Source: Pseudomaricurvus sp965656525 (GTDB lineage: Bacteria > Pseudomonadota > Gammaproteobacteria > Pseudomonadales > Cellvibrionaceae). Taken from it: a stretch of DNA of 64,000 nucleotides. Shown here piece by piece: positions 42,752 to 52,552 of the stretch. The stretch is from contig CBFHKY010000008.1 of assembly GCA_965656525.1 (NCBI GenBank), positions 1 to 64,000 on the forward strand, in the 5' to 3' direction. The notes beneath the pieces were generated by a model. It saw nothing but the letters and a program-made list of their open reading frames with translations. It searched no databases and was not told the DNA's origin. How positions within the stretch are numbered: position 1 is the stretch's first letter; each line of letters begins with the position of its first letter. A program made the translations under genes and the position numbers.

Positions 42752-43801
42752 TCAGAGGTTTAGAAGCTCTACGCGCTCTTCTTCTCCGTTAAGAGCGGCA
42801 ACGTGTCCCACTACAAAAGCATCTTCACCGGCATTGCGTAACAGTTCGAGCGCCTGTTCGGTAACCGCTTCGGGAACCACAATTACCATGCCCATACCGC
42901 AGTTGAACGTACGGTACATTTCATAGCTGTCCACATTGCCCTTTTCTTGCAGCCACTGGAATACAGGGGGGAGTTCCCAGCTGTTTAGATCAATGACGGC
43001 TTTACAGTGATCGGGCAAGACGCGTGGAATGTTTTCTTGTAACCCGCCACCTGTGATGTGGCACATAGCATTTACGGATACCGTTTTTAACAGTTGCAGC
43101 AAAGGTTTGACGTAAATGCGGGTGGGCTCTAAAAGAGCCTTACCCAGTTCACGGTCACCAATTGTTTCATTCAGATCGGCGTTGCTGACTTCAATGATTT
43201 TACGAATCAAGGAGTAGCCGTTTGAGTGCGGTCCGCTGGACGCCAAACCTATCAGAGTGTCACCCGCTTGTACTTTGGTACCGTCAATCAGTTCCGACTT
43301 TTCGGCGATGCCGACGCAGAAACCGGCCAGGTCGTAATCTTCACCTTCGTACATGCCTGGCATTTCAGCGGTTTCGCCACCGACCAGTGAGCATCCAGCC
43401 ATGGCGCAACCATCGCCAATGCCAGTGACCACGTCAGATGCTACATCCACATTGAGTTTGCCGGTGGCGTAGTAATCCAGAAAGAACAACGGTTCAGCGC
43501 CAGCCACCACTAGGTCGTTCACACACATTGCCACCAAATCAATACCGATGGTGCTGTGCCTATTGAGATCCATCGCCAGACGAAGCTTGGTGCCAACACC
43601 GTCAGTGCCTGAAACCAATACCGGTTCACGGTAGCCTGTGGGCAGTTCAAACAGAGCGCCAAAACCTCCGAGACCGGCCATGACTTCTGGACGGCGTGTG
43701 CGCTTGGCTACGCCTTTGATGCGCTCGACTAGGGCATTGCCTGCATCGATGTCTACGCCAGCGTCTTTGTAACTCAGGGAGGGGGTCTGTTTGTCGCTCA
43801 T
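42752..43801 (-). CDS. purM: Phosphoribosylformylglycinamidine cyclo-ligase (AIR synthetase)
   Basis: A 349-residue purine enzyme. LSYKDAGVDIDAGNALVERI at the N-terminus, EPVLVSGTDGVGTKLRLA and VGGETAEMPGMY are diagnostic. The ATG at 43801 gives the standard M-S-D-K start; the frame continues 11 residues upstream. purM leads the purM-purN-DUF3108 run and is divergent from the DUF2066 gene. Confidence 0.97.
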   Translation of the reverse strand: MSDKQTPSLSYKDAGVDIDAGNALVERIKGVAKRTRRPEVMAGLGGFGALFELPTGYREPVLVSGTDGVGTKLRLAMDLNRHSTIGIDLVAMCVNDLVVAGAEPLFFLDYYATGKLNVDVASDVVTGIGDGCAMAGCSLVGGETAEMPGMYEGEDYDLAGFCVGIAEKSELIDGTKVQAGDTLIGLASSGPHSNGYSLIRKIIEVSNADLNETIGDRELGKALLEPTRIYVKPLLQLLKTVSVNAMCHITGGGLQENIPRVLPDHCKAVIDLNSWELPPVFQWLQEKGNVDSYEMYRTFNCGMGMVIVVPEAVTEQALELLRNAGEDAFVVGHVAALNGEEERVELLNL

Positions 43802-44101
43802 GTGCTGCTCTTTGAAGGTTGCTGTGTCAGTCATATAGGATTAAGGGGCGCTATTCTAGCAGCTAATGACGCTGCCTGTTAGCGTCCGAGATAAGAGAAT
43901 TATAGGGGTATTGGGATTTTCGTGTTGCAGTGCTGGAGGTCTGCGTAGGTGGTGGGCATAATGAGCCGCTTTATAACGCTGTTTTTCACCAATACACGCG
44001 CTATTTACACCACACTCGACACGTTCGTTTTGGTGTGTGGGTGTTAATATGATGGCAGTGCTGGCAAGAGCCAGTCAAACCAGTGTCGAGAGGGGAAGGT
44101 T
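43802..44101. other. purM / DUF2066 divergent intergenic region
   Basis: 300 bases. A TAGAAT on the minus strand (43853-43858) is a possible purM -10. An imperfect inverted repeat (ACACCACAC with GTGTGGGTGT, about 44009-44043) precedes the DUF2066 gene. No PurR-type operator (ACGCAAACGTTTGCGT) is seen. Confidence 0.45.
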
Positions 44102-45286
44102 GTGGCAAAAAGAGGTACAAACACGGACAGTGTGGCTGCTGCGCGAACAACACGCAGCTTGCTCAAAACCTTGTTACTCACTTGGGTGTTGGCCACTGTT
44201 TCTGCGCCGGCCTTACTGAGTGCAGAAGAAGTCATGGATATGTACCGTCAGGCAGTCGTGGTTCAGGATCAGTCTGATGATCTGCGTGCAGCGGCTGCCA
44301 AAGAGGCGCTGCAGTCGGTATTGGTAAGAGTATCGGGCCATAAGAGTGTGTTGGAGCAACCTGAAATTGCCAGTGTATTGGCGCGGGCCAGTACCTACGT
44401 AGATGCTTATAGGTACGAAGAGGTCGACATGGCTGTGAATGAGCAGGGGGAGCCGGTTACGCGACTGGTGATGAACTTTTCTCGGCCCGCTTTAGAAAAA
44501 TTGCTGCGTGAATATAAGTTGCCCTTGTGGCCCTCTAACCGTCCTTCCGTGTTGGTCTGGGTAGTAAAAGATGATCTGCAAGAAGGTCGTCAGATGATCT
44601 CGCTGCAGGAGGACTCCGTGGCCGCGACAGCGGTCGATAATGCCGCTCAGATTCGTGGTTTGCCGCTGGTATACCCGCTGTTAGATTTAGAAGATCGTAT
44701 TACTCTGACACCGTCCCAGCTTTGGAACTTGGATCAGGATGCCATAGACGCGGCATCCGCACGCTACAACACGGACGCTGTGCTGGTGGTGCGTTACAGC
44801 CAAACCGCCAGTGGTCGCTGGCTGTCTGATTGGACGCTGGTGCATAAGCAGCACCGTCCGGTGTTTGATGTGGATGCCGACAGCGAGGTAGCGTTGTTGA
44901 GCCTGGGGCTAGCGCAGGCCAGTGAATATCTTGCCTCTTTATACCAAGTGGTGTTGGGCGGTGCGGTTGCGGACAATGTGGTTTTGGATATTGATGCTGT
45001 GAAGGGTTTTGGCGATTACATCCAGCTGATGGAGTACCTGCAAAGTCTGGAAGTGGTGCAGCAAATGACATTAAACCGTATAAGTGGCACGCATTTGCAA
45101 GTGACGTTGCAGTTAAAAGGGGAGGTCTCCTTACTGACGGCGGTACTCGGTTTAGATCGTCGTCTAATCAAGCAAGAGAGGTTGCCTCAGAAACCTACCG
45201 TGACAGTGACCGACCCGAAGGCGACCGCGGTGATGAATCCGTCATCACCGCACCAACCACTATTGTATTTTTCATGGTTGGGTTAG
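44102..45286 (+). CDS. DUF2066 domain protein, exported
   Basis: 394 residues from a GTG behind GGGGAAGG. A signal peptide (LLLTWVLATVSAPALLSA) is followed by DMYRQAVVVQDQSDDLR and QSVLVRVSGHKSVLE, the DUF2066 start, with VLVWVVKDDLQEGRQMI in the middle. The role is unknown; a periplasmic location is likely. It sits before hda, as in Pseudomonas. Confidence 0.82.
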   Translation: MAKRGTNTDSVAAARTTRSLLKTLLLTWVLATVSAPALLSAEEVMDMYRQAVVVQDQSDDLRAAAAKEALQSVLVRVSGHKSVLEQPEIASVLARASTYVDAYRYEEVDMAVNEQGEPVTRLVMNFSRPALEKLLREYKLPLWPSNRPSVLVWVVKDDLQEGRQMISLQEDSVAATAVDNAAQIRGLPLVYPLLDLEDRITLTPSQLWNLDQDAIDAASARYNTDAVLVVRYSQTASGRWLSDWTLVHKQHRPVFDVDADSEVALLSLGLAQASEYLASLYQVVLGGAVADNVVLDIDAVKGFGDYIQLMEYLQSLEVVQQMTLNRISGTHLQVTLQLKGEVSLLTAVLGLDRRLIKQERLPQKPTVTVTDPKATAVMNPSSPHQPLLYFSWLG

Positions 45287-45509
45287 GCCGCAGAACGATT
45301 CGGGTAAACCATTGCTTGAGCATCTGTTAATATGCAGCCCCTGAATTTGGGTGGTTAACAATCTCTGTTTAGGCGCCGAGGCTGGATTGTTATTGCTGTT
45401 TGTTGGTGTGTTAGCGTTATTGAGTGTGAATGGTGGTGATGGGTGTGTGCATCAGTGTGATAACAGATTTGACTGAGTGGGCTCGTACGACTCTAACAGG
45501 GTGGTGTCT

Positions 45510-46232
45510 GTGACGGATACACACTCGCACCCGAAACAATTGCCATTGCAAGTGAACCTGCCGGATGATGCCGCATTTGAAAATTTTCACGTGCCAGCCA
45601 GTCATGTCAATGCGCTGGCGGTGAGAGCTTTGCAACAACAGTTGCAGCCATTTGGTGAGCAGTTTATTTTTCTTTCTGGCCCTCAAGGCTCAGGGGTCAC
45701 CCATTTACTGCAAGCGGCTTGTCGATATGCTGTGGCGAGTGATTATGAGGCTCAGTATGTGCCACTGGATGAGTTTGCTCGTTTAGAGCCACGGCAGATG
45801 TTGGAATCACTTGAAACGCTGGATTTAGTGTGTTTCGACAATTTACAAGCCGTTCTAGGGAGCGCCGATTGGGAAGGTGCTCTGTTTGGCTTTTTCAATA
45901 TCATGCGTGACACGGGTAAGCGCGTTGTGATGGCTGCAAATCGAGGGCCGCGGGAGTTATCAGTCGTGCTGCCAGATTTGCAATCGCGCTTGGTGTGGGG
46001 GTTGGTCTTTCAGCTGCAGCCGTTGACTGATGACGATAAGCGACAGGTGTTGAAATTGCGCGCAAAAGCCAGAGGCCTAGAATTGAGTGATGAAGTGGCT
46101 GAGTTTATTATGCGGCGTGCGCCACGCCACACCTCTGAGCTGTTTAACATGTTGCAGCGGCTGGATGAGGCCTCTCTTATTCAGCATCGCCGTCTGACGA
46201 TCCCATTTGTGAAAGACATTCTCGGTTATTGA
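45510..46232 (+). CDS. hda: DnaA regulatory inactivator Hda
   Basis: About 240 residues, a DnaA-like AAA+ protein that with the beta clamp stimulates ATP hydrolysis by DnaA. The clamp-binding motif is QLPLQVNL near the N-terminus; GPQGSGVTHLLQAA is a degenerate Walker A and VCFDNLQAV the Walker B equivalent. I took GTG at 45510, nine bases after AGGG; GTGs at 45504, 45501 and 45477 are alternatives. Confidence 0.9.
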   Translation: MTDTHSHPKQLPLQVNLPDDAAFENFHVPASHVNALAVRALQQQLQPFGEQFIFLSGPQGSGVTHLLQAACRYAVASDYEAQYVPLDEFARLEPRQMLESLETLDLVCFDNLQAVLGSADWEGALFGFFNIMRDTGKRVVMAANRGPRELSVVLPDLQSRLVWGLVFQLQPLTDDDKRQVLKLRAKARGLELSDEVAEFIMRRAPRHTSELFNMLQRLDEASLIQHRRLTIPFVKDILGY

Positions 46233-46332
46233 TCGATCAGCAACCCTTGCTCAATCGCCAGCCCCTCACTGTTTGCCGACTTCAGGCTTATGCGCGGGGC
46301 AGGCTTGTTTTCGCTTTCTCATTCGGATGAGG

Positions 46333-48189
46333 TTAAAGCGTAGAGCAATCCAAGCAATGGGCGAAAACTGAGCGAGGATCTGCCGAGGTCAGAAGGTCCA
46401 CCAACGGTGACAGTTCTTTTTCCACCTTCTGCAAAAACGCGAATAGCCCGTTGTGGCTGGCTTGCGGCAGCCAGGCATAGCTCGCCAGTTCGCCTCGAAT
46501 TTGTTTCACCAGCATTTCTGTTGGCGACAGTGGTTTTTGAATTTCGATTACTTGGTAATCGCTGGCTCCAATTTTTTCGGCGGCCGCTGCAATCACCTGA
46601 TGCAAGTCTCCCAGTTGATCCACCAGACCAAGATCCAGTGCAGCGCGTCCAGTCCAGACCCGGCCTTGGCCTACCGCGTGAACTTTAGCCGATGTGGTTT
46701 GTCGTGACTCGGCAACAATATGAATGAATTGGTTGTAGATGTGATTGACGCTTTGTTGCATCACATCCTTCGCGAGATCTGTCATGGGGCGATCGATGCG
46801 CATAGCGCCAGCCAGCTCAGTGGTGCCGATGCCATCGGTGGAAACACCCATTTTTTCCAGTGTGTTTTCCAGCGTGGGGAAGGCGCTAAAGACACCAATG
46901 GATCCAGTGATGGTATTAGGTGTGGCCCAGACTTCGTCAGCGGCCATCGACATCCAATAACCGCCGGAAGCGGCCACGCTGCCCATGGAAATGAACACCG
47001 GAATTCCTTGTTGTCGGGTGAGTTCCAGTTCCTGCCGAATGACCTCCGAAGCAAAGGCGCTGCCACCGGGGCTGTCTACACGTACCACCAGAGCGTCGAG
47101 ATCTTTGTGGTTGCGAGCGTCGCGAAGCAGTTGCGATAAGCTATCACCACCGATACTTCCTGCTGGTTGGTAGCCGTCTAAGATCATACCTTTGGCCACT
47201 AATAGGCCGACTCTCGGACGATCATCCAGTGGGTTGTGGGATTGAGTCATTGCCAAATAACGATTGAAATCTAAGGCGCGATAGGATTCGCCATCCTGAC
47301 GGGTTCCGACTTTATTCATCAGGAATTGTTGTTGTTGCGGTTGGCTGGCAAGTTGATCGACCAGTTTAAGCGCCAAAGCTGTGGCCGCGGTATCGCCTGC
47401 TTGCTCTGTTAGGTGTTGGTCAATACGGTTGATGTAATTGTTGATCCAGCCGTTTTCAAGTTGGCGCTGCTGCTCCACGACTGCGGTATAGCCCGACCAG
47501 AGCTCATTGAGCCACTGACTGTTGTGTTCGCGAGAAGCCTCCGACATGCTGTTGCGCAGGTAAGGTTCTACTGCGTCTTTGTATTCACCCACACGAAATA
47601 CGTGCATATTCAAGCTCAGTTTATCCAGAGCCGATTTAAAATAATTGCGGTAGCTGCCATAGCCGGTGAGCAGCACAGAACCCATCGGGTGCAACAGGAT
47701 TTCATCGGCGTAGCTGGCCAGATAATATTGCTCTTGAGAGTAGCTGTCGCTGACGGCGTATATTGGTTTACCACTGCTTTTGAAAAATTCTAAAGCGTTA
47801 CCGACTTCAGACAGTTTGCTGATGCCTCCGCCCATAAGATAATTCAGGTCTAACACTACGGCAGTGATGCGTTGGTCATCACGGGCCGAGTGCAAGGCAG
47901 TGACTAAATCCCTGACTAGGGTTTCGGCTTGCTCTGAGTTGCTGGTCTGCTCCAATATTTCAGTGAGTGGATCAATGTAACTGTACTGATCCACCAAGAA
48001 GCCACTCGGTGCTATTCGCAGTGCGGTCTTTTCTGGCATCGTGGCACTGTCTTCGGGGAGCAAGGCGCTAATAACAAAAGCCACAAGCAGCAAAAAAAGA
48101 ACGTTGGTCAGGCTGACGCGGATCCAAGTAATGGATCGCCAAAAAAACGTTAGAACGCGTCGAATCACGCCGGGGCGATGGTGAGTCAT
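46333..48189 (-). CDS. sppA: Signal peptide peptidase SppA (67K type)
   Basis: A 618-residue serine protease with a duplicated ClpP-like fold, anchored by an N-terminal helix (about 26-44). The catalytic Ser is in ISMGSVAASGGYWMSMAAD (C-terminal half). The N-terminal half should supply the Lys: in the AVSDSYSQEQYYLASYADE segment the usual Lys before the S-x-Q-Y region is not obvious, so the active-site pairing should be checked by alignment. Starts at ATG 48189. Confidence 0.93.
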   Translation of the reverse strand: MTHHRPGVIRRVLTFFWRSITWIRVSLTNVLFLLLVAFVISALLPEDSATMPEKTALRIAPSGFLVDQYSYIDPLTEILEQTSNSEQAETLVRDLVTALHSARDDQRITAVVLDLNYLMGGGISKLSEVGNALEFFKSSGKPIYAVSDSYSQEQYYLASYADEILLHPMGSVLLTGYGSYRNYFKSALDKLSLNMHVFRVGEYKDAVEPYLRNSMSEASREHNSQWLNELWSGYTAVVEQQRQLENGWINNYINRIDQHLTEQAGDTAATALALKLVDQLASQPQQQQFLMNKVGTRQDGESYRALDFNRYLAMTQSHNPLDDRPRVGLLVAKGMILDGYQPAGSIGGDSLSQLLRDARNHKDLDALVVRVDSPGGSAFASEVIRQELELTRQQGIPVFISMGSVAASGGYWMSMAADEVWATPNTITGSIGVFSAFPTLENTLEKMGVSTDGIGTTELAGAMRIDRPMTDLAKDVMQQSVNHIYNQFIHIVAESRQTTSAKVHAVGQGRVWTGRAALDLGLVDQLGDLHQVIAAAAEKIGASDYQVIEIQKPLSPTEMLVKQIRGELASYAWLPQASHNGLFAFLQKVEKELSPLVDLLTSADPRSVFAHCLDCSTL

Positions 48190-48257
48190 TGTGAATTCCT
48201 TGAGAAAATGGATCCGTGATCAAAGCCACTTTGGCAGAGATTAAAAAGGCAATGCTA

Positions 48258-48641
48258 TTAAACGTCTGAGTGTTCTTGTTGTACGGCTTTTTGCCAGCGA
48301 CTGGTCATCATGGCACTGATAAATAACACGGTAGTGAACAGGGTTTGGACATAGTCGTTCCAGCTGGCGTGCTCGCTCATGGCGTTAGTCACTCCTACTG
48401 TAAAATGAATCAACAGTACAAAGCACAGCCAGTCGTAGCTGCGGGCATGATTTTTAAGCATGCCGGGTAAGAACATCAGCAAGCTCAGGCAGGGGATAAG
48501 TAAAAGTGTCCAATAAAAATTCTCACTTTGTACACTGGATAACACGTACACCACAATCAAGCCCAAGAGCAGACTCAGACTAAGAGGTTTAGAGCGTGCA
48601 AGTTTCTGTCGAGCACTGTTAGTCGTAGTGTCGTCGTTCAT
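48258..48641 (-). CDS. DUF2069 membrane protein
   Basis: 127 residues with four hydrophobic segments (LSLSLLLGLIVVYVL, FYWTLLLIPCLSLLMFL, WLCFVLLIHFTVGV, LFTTVLFISAMM). This is the DUF2069 layout, a small inner-membrane family found next to wrbA in Pseudomonas. ATG 48641 follows GGAAG; a 12-residue longer start is less likely. Function unknown. Confidence 0.82.
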   Translation of the reverse strand: MNDDTTTNSARQKLARSKPLSLSLLLGLIVVYVLSSVQSENFYWTLLLIPCLSLLMFLPGMLKNHARSYDWLCFVLLIHFTVGVTNAMSEHASWNDYVQTLFTTVLFISAMMTSRWQKAVQQEHSDV

Positions 48642-48696
48642 GTGTGGCTTCCATAAAAGGTTGTGCGGTGTGTTCAAGGTTTGTTGAGTTTTTCGT

Positions 48697-49293
48697 CTAG
48701 CTTAATAGTAGGGCCAGCTTGGCGACACGTTTGCCTAGGCTTTGACACAGGCGCGTCTCGGCCTCACTTAAAGAGGTAGCCTCACCGCCTTGCGCCCAAT
48801 GTGAGGCACCATAAGGTGTACCGCCCGAAGCGGTGGTTGTGAGATCCGCTTCACTGTAGGGGATGCCAACATACACCATGCCATGATGCAGTAGCGGGAT
48901 CATCATGGTGAGTAAGGTGGCTTCTTGGCCACCGTGAAGGCTTGCTGTAGAAGTGAATGCCGCCGCTGGCTTGTCGATCAAGCTGCCATTGAGCCACAAA
49001 CTGCTGGTTTGATCCAAAAAGTACTTCAACGGTGTGGCCATATTGCCGAATCGGGTGGGACTACCGAGCACCAAGCCACTGCAATGTTGGAGATCTTCTA
49101 GAGTGCAATACACGGCGCCGTCGCTAGGAATATCGGCATCGGTTTGTTCGCATGTTGCCGATACTGCTGGCACAGTACGCAAGCGCGCTTCTATTTGGGC
49201 GTGTTGTTCTATACCACGTGCTACCGCTTGTGCCATTTTTGCGGTACTGCCATTACGAGAATAGTAAAGTACCAGTACATAGGGCATCGACAT
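48697..49293 (-). CDS. wrbA: NAD(P)H:quinone oxidoreductase WrbA
   Basis: A 198-residue flavodoxin-fold enzyme making two-electron quinone reductions. The FMN phosphate loop is YYSRNGSTAKMAQ, with LGSPTRFGNMATPLKYFLD and FTSTASLHGGQEATL as the other FMN-contact loops. The gene begins two bases after the arsC stop, so the pair is coupled. Confidence 0.93.
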   Translation of the reverse strand: MSMPYVLVLYYSRNGSTAKMAQAVARGIEQHAQIEARLRTVPAVSATCEQTDADIPSDGAVYCTLEDLQHCSGLVLGSPTRFGNMATPLKYFLDQTSSLWLNGSLIDKPAAAFTSTASLHGGQEATLLTMMIPLLHHGMVYVGIPYSEADLTTTASGGTPYGASHWAQGGEATSLSEAETRLCQSLGKRVAKLALLLS

Positions 49294-49294
49294 C

Positions 49295-49639
49295 CTAAAT
49301 CAGCTCCAGCACATTTTCAGGTGGGCGACCCAACACGGCTTGATCACCTTTAATCACAATAGGGCGTTCGATCAGTTTTGGGTGGCTGACCATGGCGTCT
49401 ATCAGTGCGTCATCAGCGAGTGAGTCATCACTGAGCCCTAGCTCTTTGTAAGCGTCTTCACCCTTACGCAGCAGCGCTCGAGCATGGATGCCCAATTTTT
49501 TTAAGAGCTCTTTAAGGGTGTTGGCATCAGGTGGTGTCTCTAGGTACAAAACCACGTTTGGTTCAATACCGTTCTCTTGCAAAAGAGATAGAGTTTGGCG
49601 TGATTTTGAACAGCGTGGGTTGTGGTAGATGGTTACCAT
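49295..49639 (-). CDS. arsC: ArsC-family reductase (arsenate reductase, YfgD-like)
   Basis: 114 residues with the thioredoxin-like ArsC fold. IYHNPRCSKSRQTLSLL carries the catalytic Cys, and HPKLIERPIVIKGDQAVLGRP the Arg and cis-Pro region. ATG 49639 follows AAGGAAA. The arsC-wrbA pair next to DUF2069 is conserved and not linked to an ars operon, so a housekeeping thiol role is as likely as arsenate resistance. Confidence 0.88.
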   Translation of the reverse strand: MVTIYHNPRCSKSRQTLSLLQENGIEPNVVLYLETPPDANTLKELLKKLGIHARALLRKGEDAYKELGLSDDSLADDALIDAMVSHPKLIERPIVIKGDQAVLGRPPENVLELI

Positions 49640-49760
49640 GACACGGTTTTCCTTGTGGGTTGATCGATCATAATCCGCTATTGTAAACATTACCGGTAAT
49701 GATCTCTATTGATCAACGTTATACGCTCAGATTTTTGTACAGCTCAATGGGAGTTAAAAA

Positions 49761-51020
49761 ATGGAATTCGTTCAGCTCAAGCCCTTGCTAGAGACCGCGA
49801 AGCCTTGGTGGGGTTTCGTATTGGATGTCGCAAAGCAATACGCTGCTAAAGGCTGCCGTCAGCAAGCTGCTGCATTAACGTACATGACGTTGTTTGCCAT
49901 CGTGCCCACATTAACCGTCGTGTTTACCATGTTTTCGTTGTTTCCCGCCTTTACAGGCCTTGAGGCAGAACTGAAAACATTTCTATTTAAGCACCTGCTG
50001 CCTGGCTCGGGATTGGATGTAGACTCTTATTTGAATGAATTTATCAGTCAGGCACGCAGCTTAACCTTAGTGGGACTTTTGCTTTTGGTGGCAACAGCCT
50101 ACCTTATGATCAAAAACATCGAGCAAACATTTAACAGTATTTGGGGGGTCACAGAGGCACGGAAAGGGGTGTCGAATTTTTTATTGTACTGGGCGGTGCT
50201 GAGTTTGGGGCCGTTGCTATTGGGCTTAGGGTTAGCCATGAGCACGTATTTACTGTCGCTGCGGTTGTTGGTAGACGAAATTGACCACCTTGGTTTGATC
50301 CCCTTGATTTTACAATATCTGCCTTGGTTGTTGACGACCTTTGCCTTTACTTTGCTGTTTGCTGCGGTTCCCAACTGTAAGGTGTTGCTACGGCACGCGT
50401 TAGTTGGTGGTGTATTGACGGCGGTGTGCTTTGAATTGTTTAAAGATTTATTTGGTTGGATTGTGACTTATTCCAGTTACAAAGCGGTGTACGGTGCCTT
50501 CGCGATTGTGCCCCTGTTTCTGATGTGGGTGTATGTCCTTTGGATGATTGTGCTGGGAGGTGCTGTGTTTGTGTATGCATTGTCGTCCAAACGCATTGGC
50601 GGCAAGCGTCGTTACACCGACTTGATCGCCTCACTCGTGATGTTGTGGCGGCTACGTAAAGAATATCAAGATGGCTATGGAGTGAGTGAAGGGCAACTAT
50701 TAAAAATGGGGCTCTCATTACCACAGTGGCAACAGCTAAGCCTTATCTTGCTAGATCAGCGAGTCATTGCTATGACGGATGCCAGCCGCTATGTGCTCAG
50801 CCGTGATTTGTCGACGGTTACATTGATGGATTTAGCATCTTGGATTGGCGCGCGCTCTTACTTACCTGATTCAACCAAAGGGCTTGAACACTTTGAATGG
50901 TTTGATGGTGTGGCTGATCGCATAAACGCTATTGATGAGCATACCCAAGAACAGTTGAATATCTCTTTGGAGCAGTTATTCAGGCCTAAGAGGTCAGTGA
51001 GTGAATCGTCTGATGTATGA
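49761..51020 (+). CDS. yihY: YihY/BrkB family membrane protein
   Basis: 419 residues. The N-terminal 280 hold about six transmembrane helices with CRQQAAALTYMTLFAIVPTL, IWGVTEARKG and SYKAVYGAFAIVPLFLMWVY, all family marks; the C-terminal 130 residues look like a winged-helix soluble part. Once called ribonuclease BN, the family is now treated as membrane proteins of uncertain role. Divergent from arsC. Confidence 0.92.
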   Translation: MEFVQLKPLLETAKPWWGFVLDVAKQYAAKGCRQQAAALTYMTLFAIVPTLTVVFTMFSLFPAFTGLEAELKTFLFKHLLPGSGLDVDSYLNEFISQARSLTLVGLLLLVATAYLMIKNIEQTFNSIWGVTEARKGVSNFLLYWAVLSLGPLLLGLGLAMSTYLLSLRLLVDEIDHLGLIPLILQYLPWLLTTFAFTLLFAAVPNCKVLLRHALVGGVLTAVCFELFKDLFGWIVTYSSYKAVYGAFAIVPLFLMWVYVLWMIVLGGAVFVYALSSKRIGGKRRYTDLIASLVMLWRLRKEYQDGYGVSEGQLLKMGLSLPQWQQLSLILLDQRVIAMTDASRYVLSRDLSTVTLMDLASWIGARSYLPDSTKGLEHFEWFDGVADRINAIDEHTQEQLNISLEQLFRPKRSVSESSDV

Positions 51021-51258
51021 ATGCTGATGCTTCTTTAGGTGGTGGGGGGTGCTGAGCAACAAAATAGGACGATATGCTTATCTTTGTGGTGTACTGGCCG
51101 ATACCTTAGGACATGATTGTCTACTGACCTGAAACTACGCCTACAAAATGGTTAAATCAGGTCTATAGTTAGAAAAAGTTAAAAACGAACGAGTTAGAAA
51201 GAGCGCGCAGTTCGCTTATTAACGAGTGTTAGTGGATAAGCTATATACAGAAGGTGAT

Positions 51259-51624
51259 ATGACCATTCCTTTAGTAATTTGTGATGATTCAAATATGGCT
51301 CGTAAGCAAGTGGCACGGGCCTTACCTGACGAGTGGGACGTGGATATTTCTTACGCCACCAATGGCCTGGAAGGTATTGAGGCCGTGCGTGCTGGTAAGG
51401 CTGAGATGCTGTTTCTGGATTTGACCATGCCAGAGCTGGATGGTTACGGAGTGTTGGAGCTCATTAAAAAAGAGTCTCTGAAAAGCATTGTGATCGTCAT
51501 TTCGGGTGATATACAGCCAGAAGCTCGGGAGCGAGTGATGAAGCTGGGAGCATTGGAGTTCATCAAAAAGCCAGTGAATAAAGAAAAGTTGGGTGAGGTG
51601 CTCAAGGCTTACGGTTTACTGTAA
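51259..51624 (+). CDS. Single-domain response regulator (CheY-like)
   Basis: 121 residues, receiver domain only. The acidic pair is in LVICDDSNMARK, the phospho-acceptor Asp in MLFLDLTMPELDGYG, the Thr/Ser in VISGDI and the Lys in FIKKPVNKEKL. ATG 51259 follows AAGGTG. It is 156 bases before a CheC-like gene, suggesting a regulator-phosphatase pair. Confidence 0.9.
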   Translation: MTIPLVICDDSNMARKQVARALPDEWDVDISYATNGLEGIEAVRAGKAEMLFLDLTMPELDGYGVLELIKKESLKSIVIVISGDIQPEARERVMKLGALEFIKKPVNKEKLGEVLKAYGLL

Positions 51625-51780
51625 TTGCAGTATTCATTTGGGGGGCGGCTTGTTACCTGATTTGTACTCTGATTACCACGGCATAACGGGTGTGGTATCA
51701 CAAGATTTCTGGTAATGGATGAAAGGTAGTGTAACAAAGCAGTGAGCAGCCACTGCGTCATCATAGTGAGAGAGAGAATA

Positions 51781-52398
51781 ATGGGTAAAACCCTACCAAT
51801 TAGTGAAGATCAGCGAGACTGTTTGCAAGAGGTGTGTAACGTAGCACTGGGGGCCGGCGGGGAAGCGCTGGCTCAATTCGCTAATGTCTTTGTTCAGTTA
51901 CCAGTACCCTATATTCGTTATTTGCAACCGGAATCCATTACTGAAGCGCTCGCTTCCTTGAGGGGAGACGCGCCTTTATCTGGTGTTATGCAAGTTTATC
52001 AGCTGGATGGCCATTCTTGTTATGCACTTACAGTGTTGACCGAAGACAGTATTATCGATTTGGCTGCCCTTGCTGGTTTGTCCTGCGCTGACGATAAAGA
52101 CACTACTGCATTGCTGTACCGTTTGAGCGATACGCTAACAGACGTATGCTTGCCCATCTTGGCTACCCAGTTGGGCTTTGATCAACATGGTGTTACTGGT
52201 CCGCCATCGCTGATCGCTTTGCATCAACCATTCGATCAGTTTTTCCCGTCTGAATTCCAGTCCACATCAGCCGTGCTGACCGCAGAAATGAATTATCACT
52301 TGGAAGGTCATCCGTTCAACTGTGACTTGGTATTGGCGTTTCCCGATGCCAGCTGTAAGGCGTTGTGTGCCTCGCTGGATCGTCTGTTAGACTTCTAA
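51781..52398 (+). CDS. CheC-like protein
   Basis: 205 residues. CLQEVCNVALGAGGEALAQF matches the first CheC/FliY phosphatase helix (E-x2-N-x3-G), and LYRLSDTLTDVCLPILATQL is the second, where D-x2-x-N is expected; here T-D-V-C lacks the Asn, so phosphatase activity may be partial or lost. Likely partner is the CheY-like protein just upstream. No other chemotaxis gene is near. Confidence 0.75.
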   Translation: MGKTLPISEDQRDCLQEVCNVALGAGGEALAQFANVFVQLPVPYIRYLQPESITEALASLRGDAPLSGVMQVYQLDGHSCYALTVLTEDSIIDLAALAGLSCADDKDTTALLYRLSDTLTDVCLPILATQLGFDQHGVTGPPSLIALHQPFDQFFPSEFQSTSAVLTAEMNYHLEGHPFNCDLVLAFPDASCKALCASLDRLLDF

Positions 52399-52552
52399 CC
52401 TTTCTTATTCCAGCCTTTGGGGTTTGTTTTCGAGACGACAAGGGTTGGCTTTGACTCTTGATGGCACTTATGAGCATAGCCTTGATGGTTCATGGATGTT
52501 GCGTATTATGCTTTCTTTCTGAGTATCCTTGTATTTTTTAACGAGCAACGTG

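Noticed and set aside
44700..45071. 123-codon minus-strand ORF inside the DUF2066 gene
   Set aside because: Antisense shadow of a supported gene, with proline- and cysteine-rich low-quality composition.
52399..52552. Fur box or riboswitch before the TonB-dependent receptor
   Set aside because: No GATAAT-type dyad and no cobalamin, TPP or other riboswitch core found in this short region.
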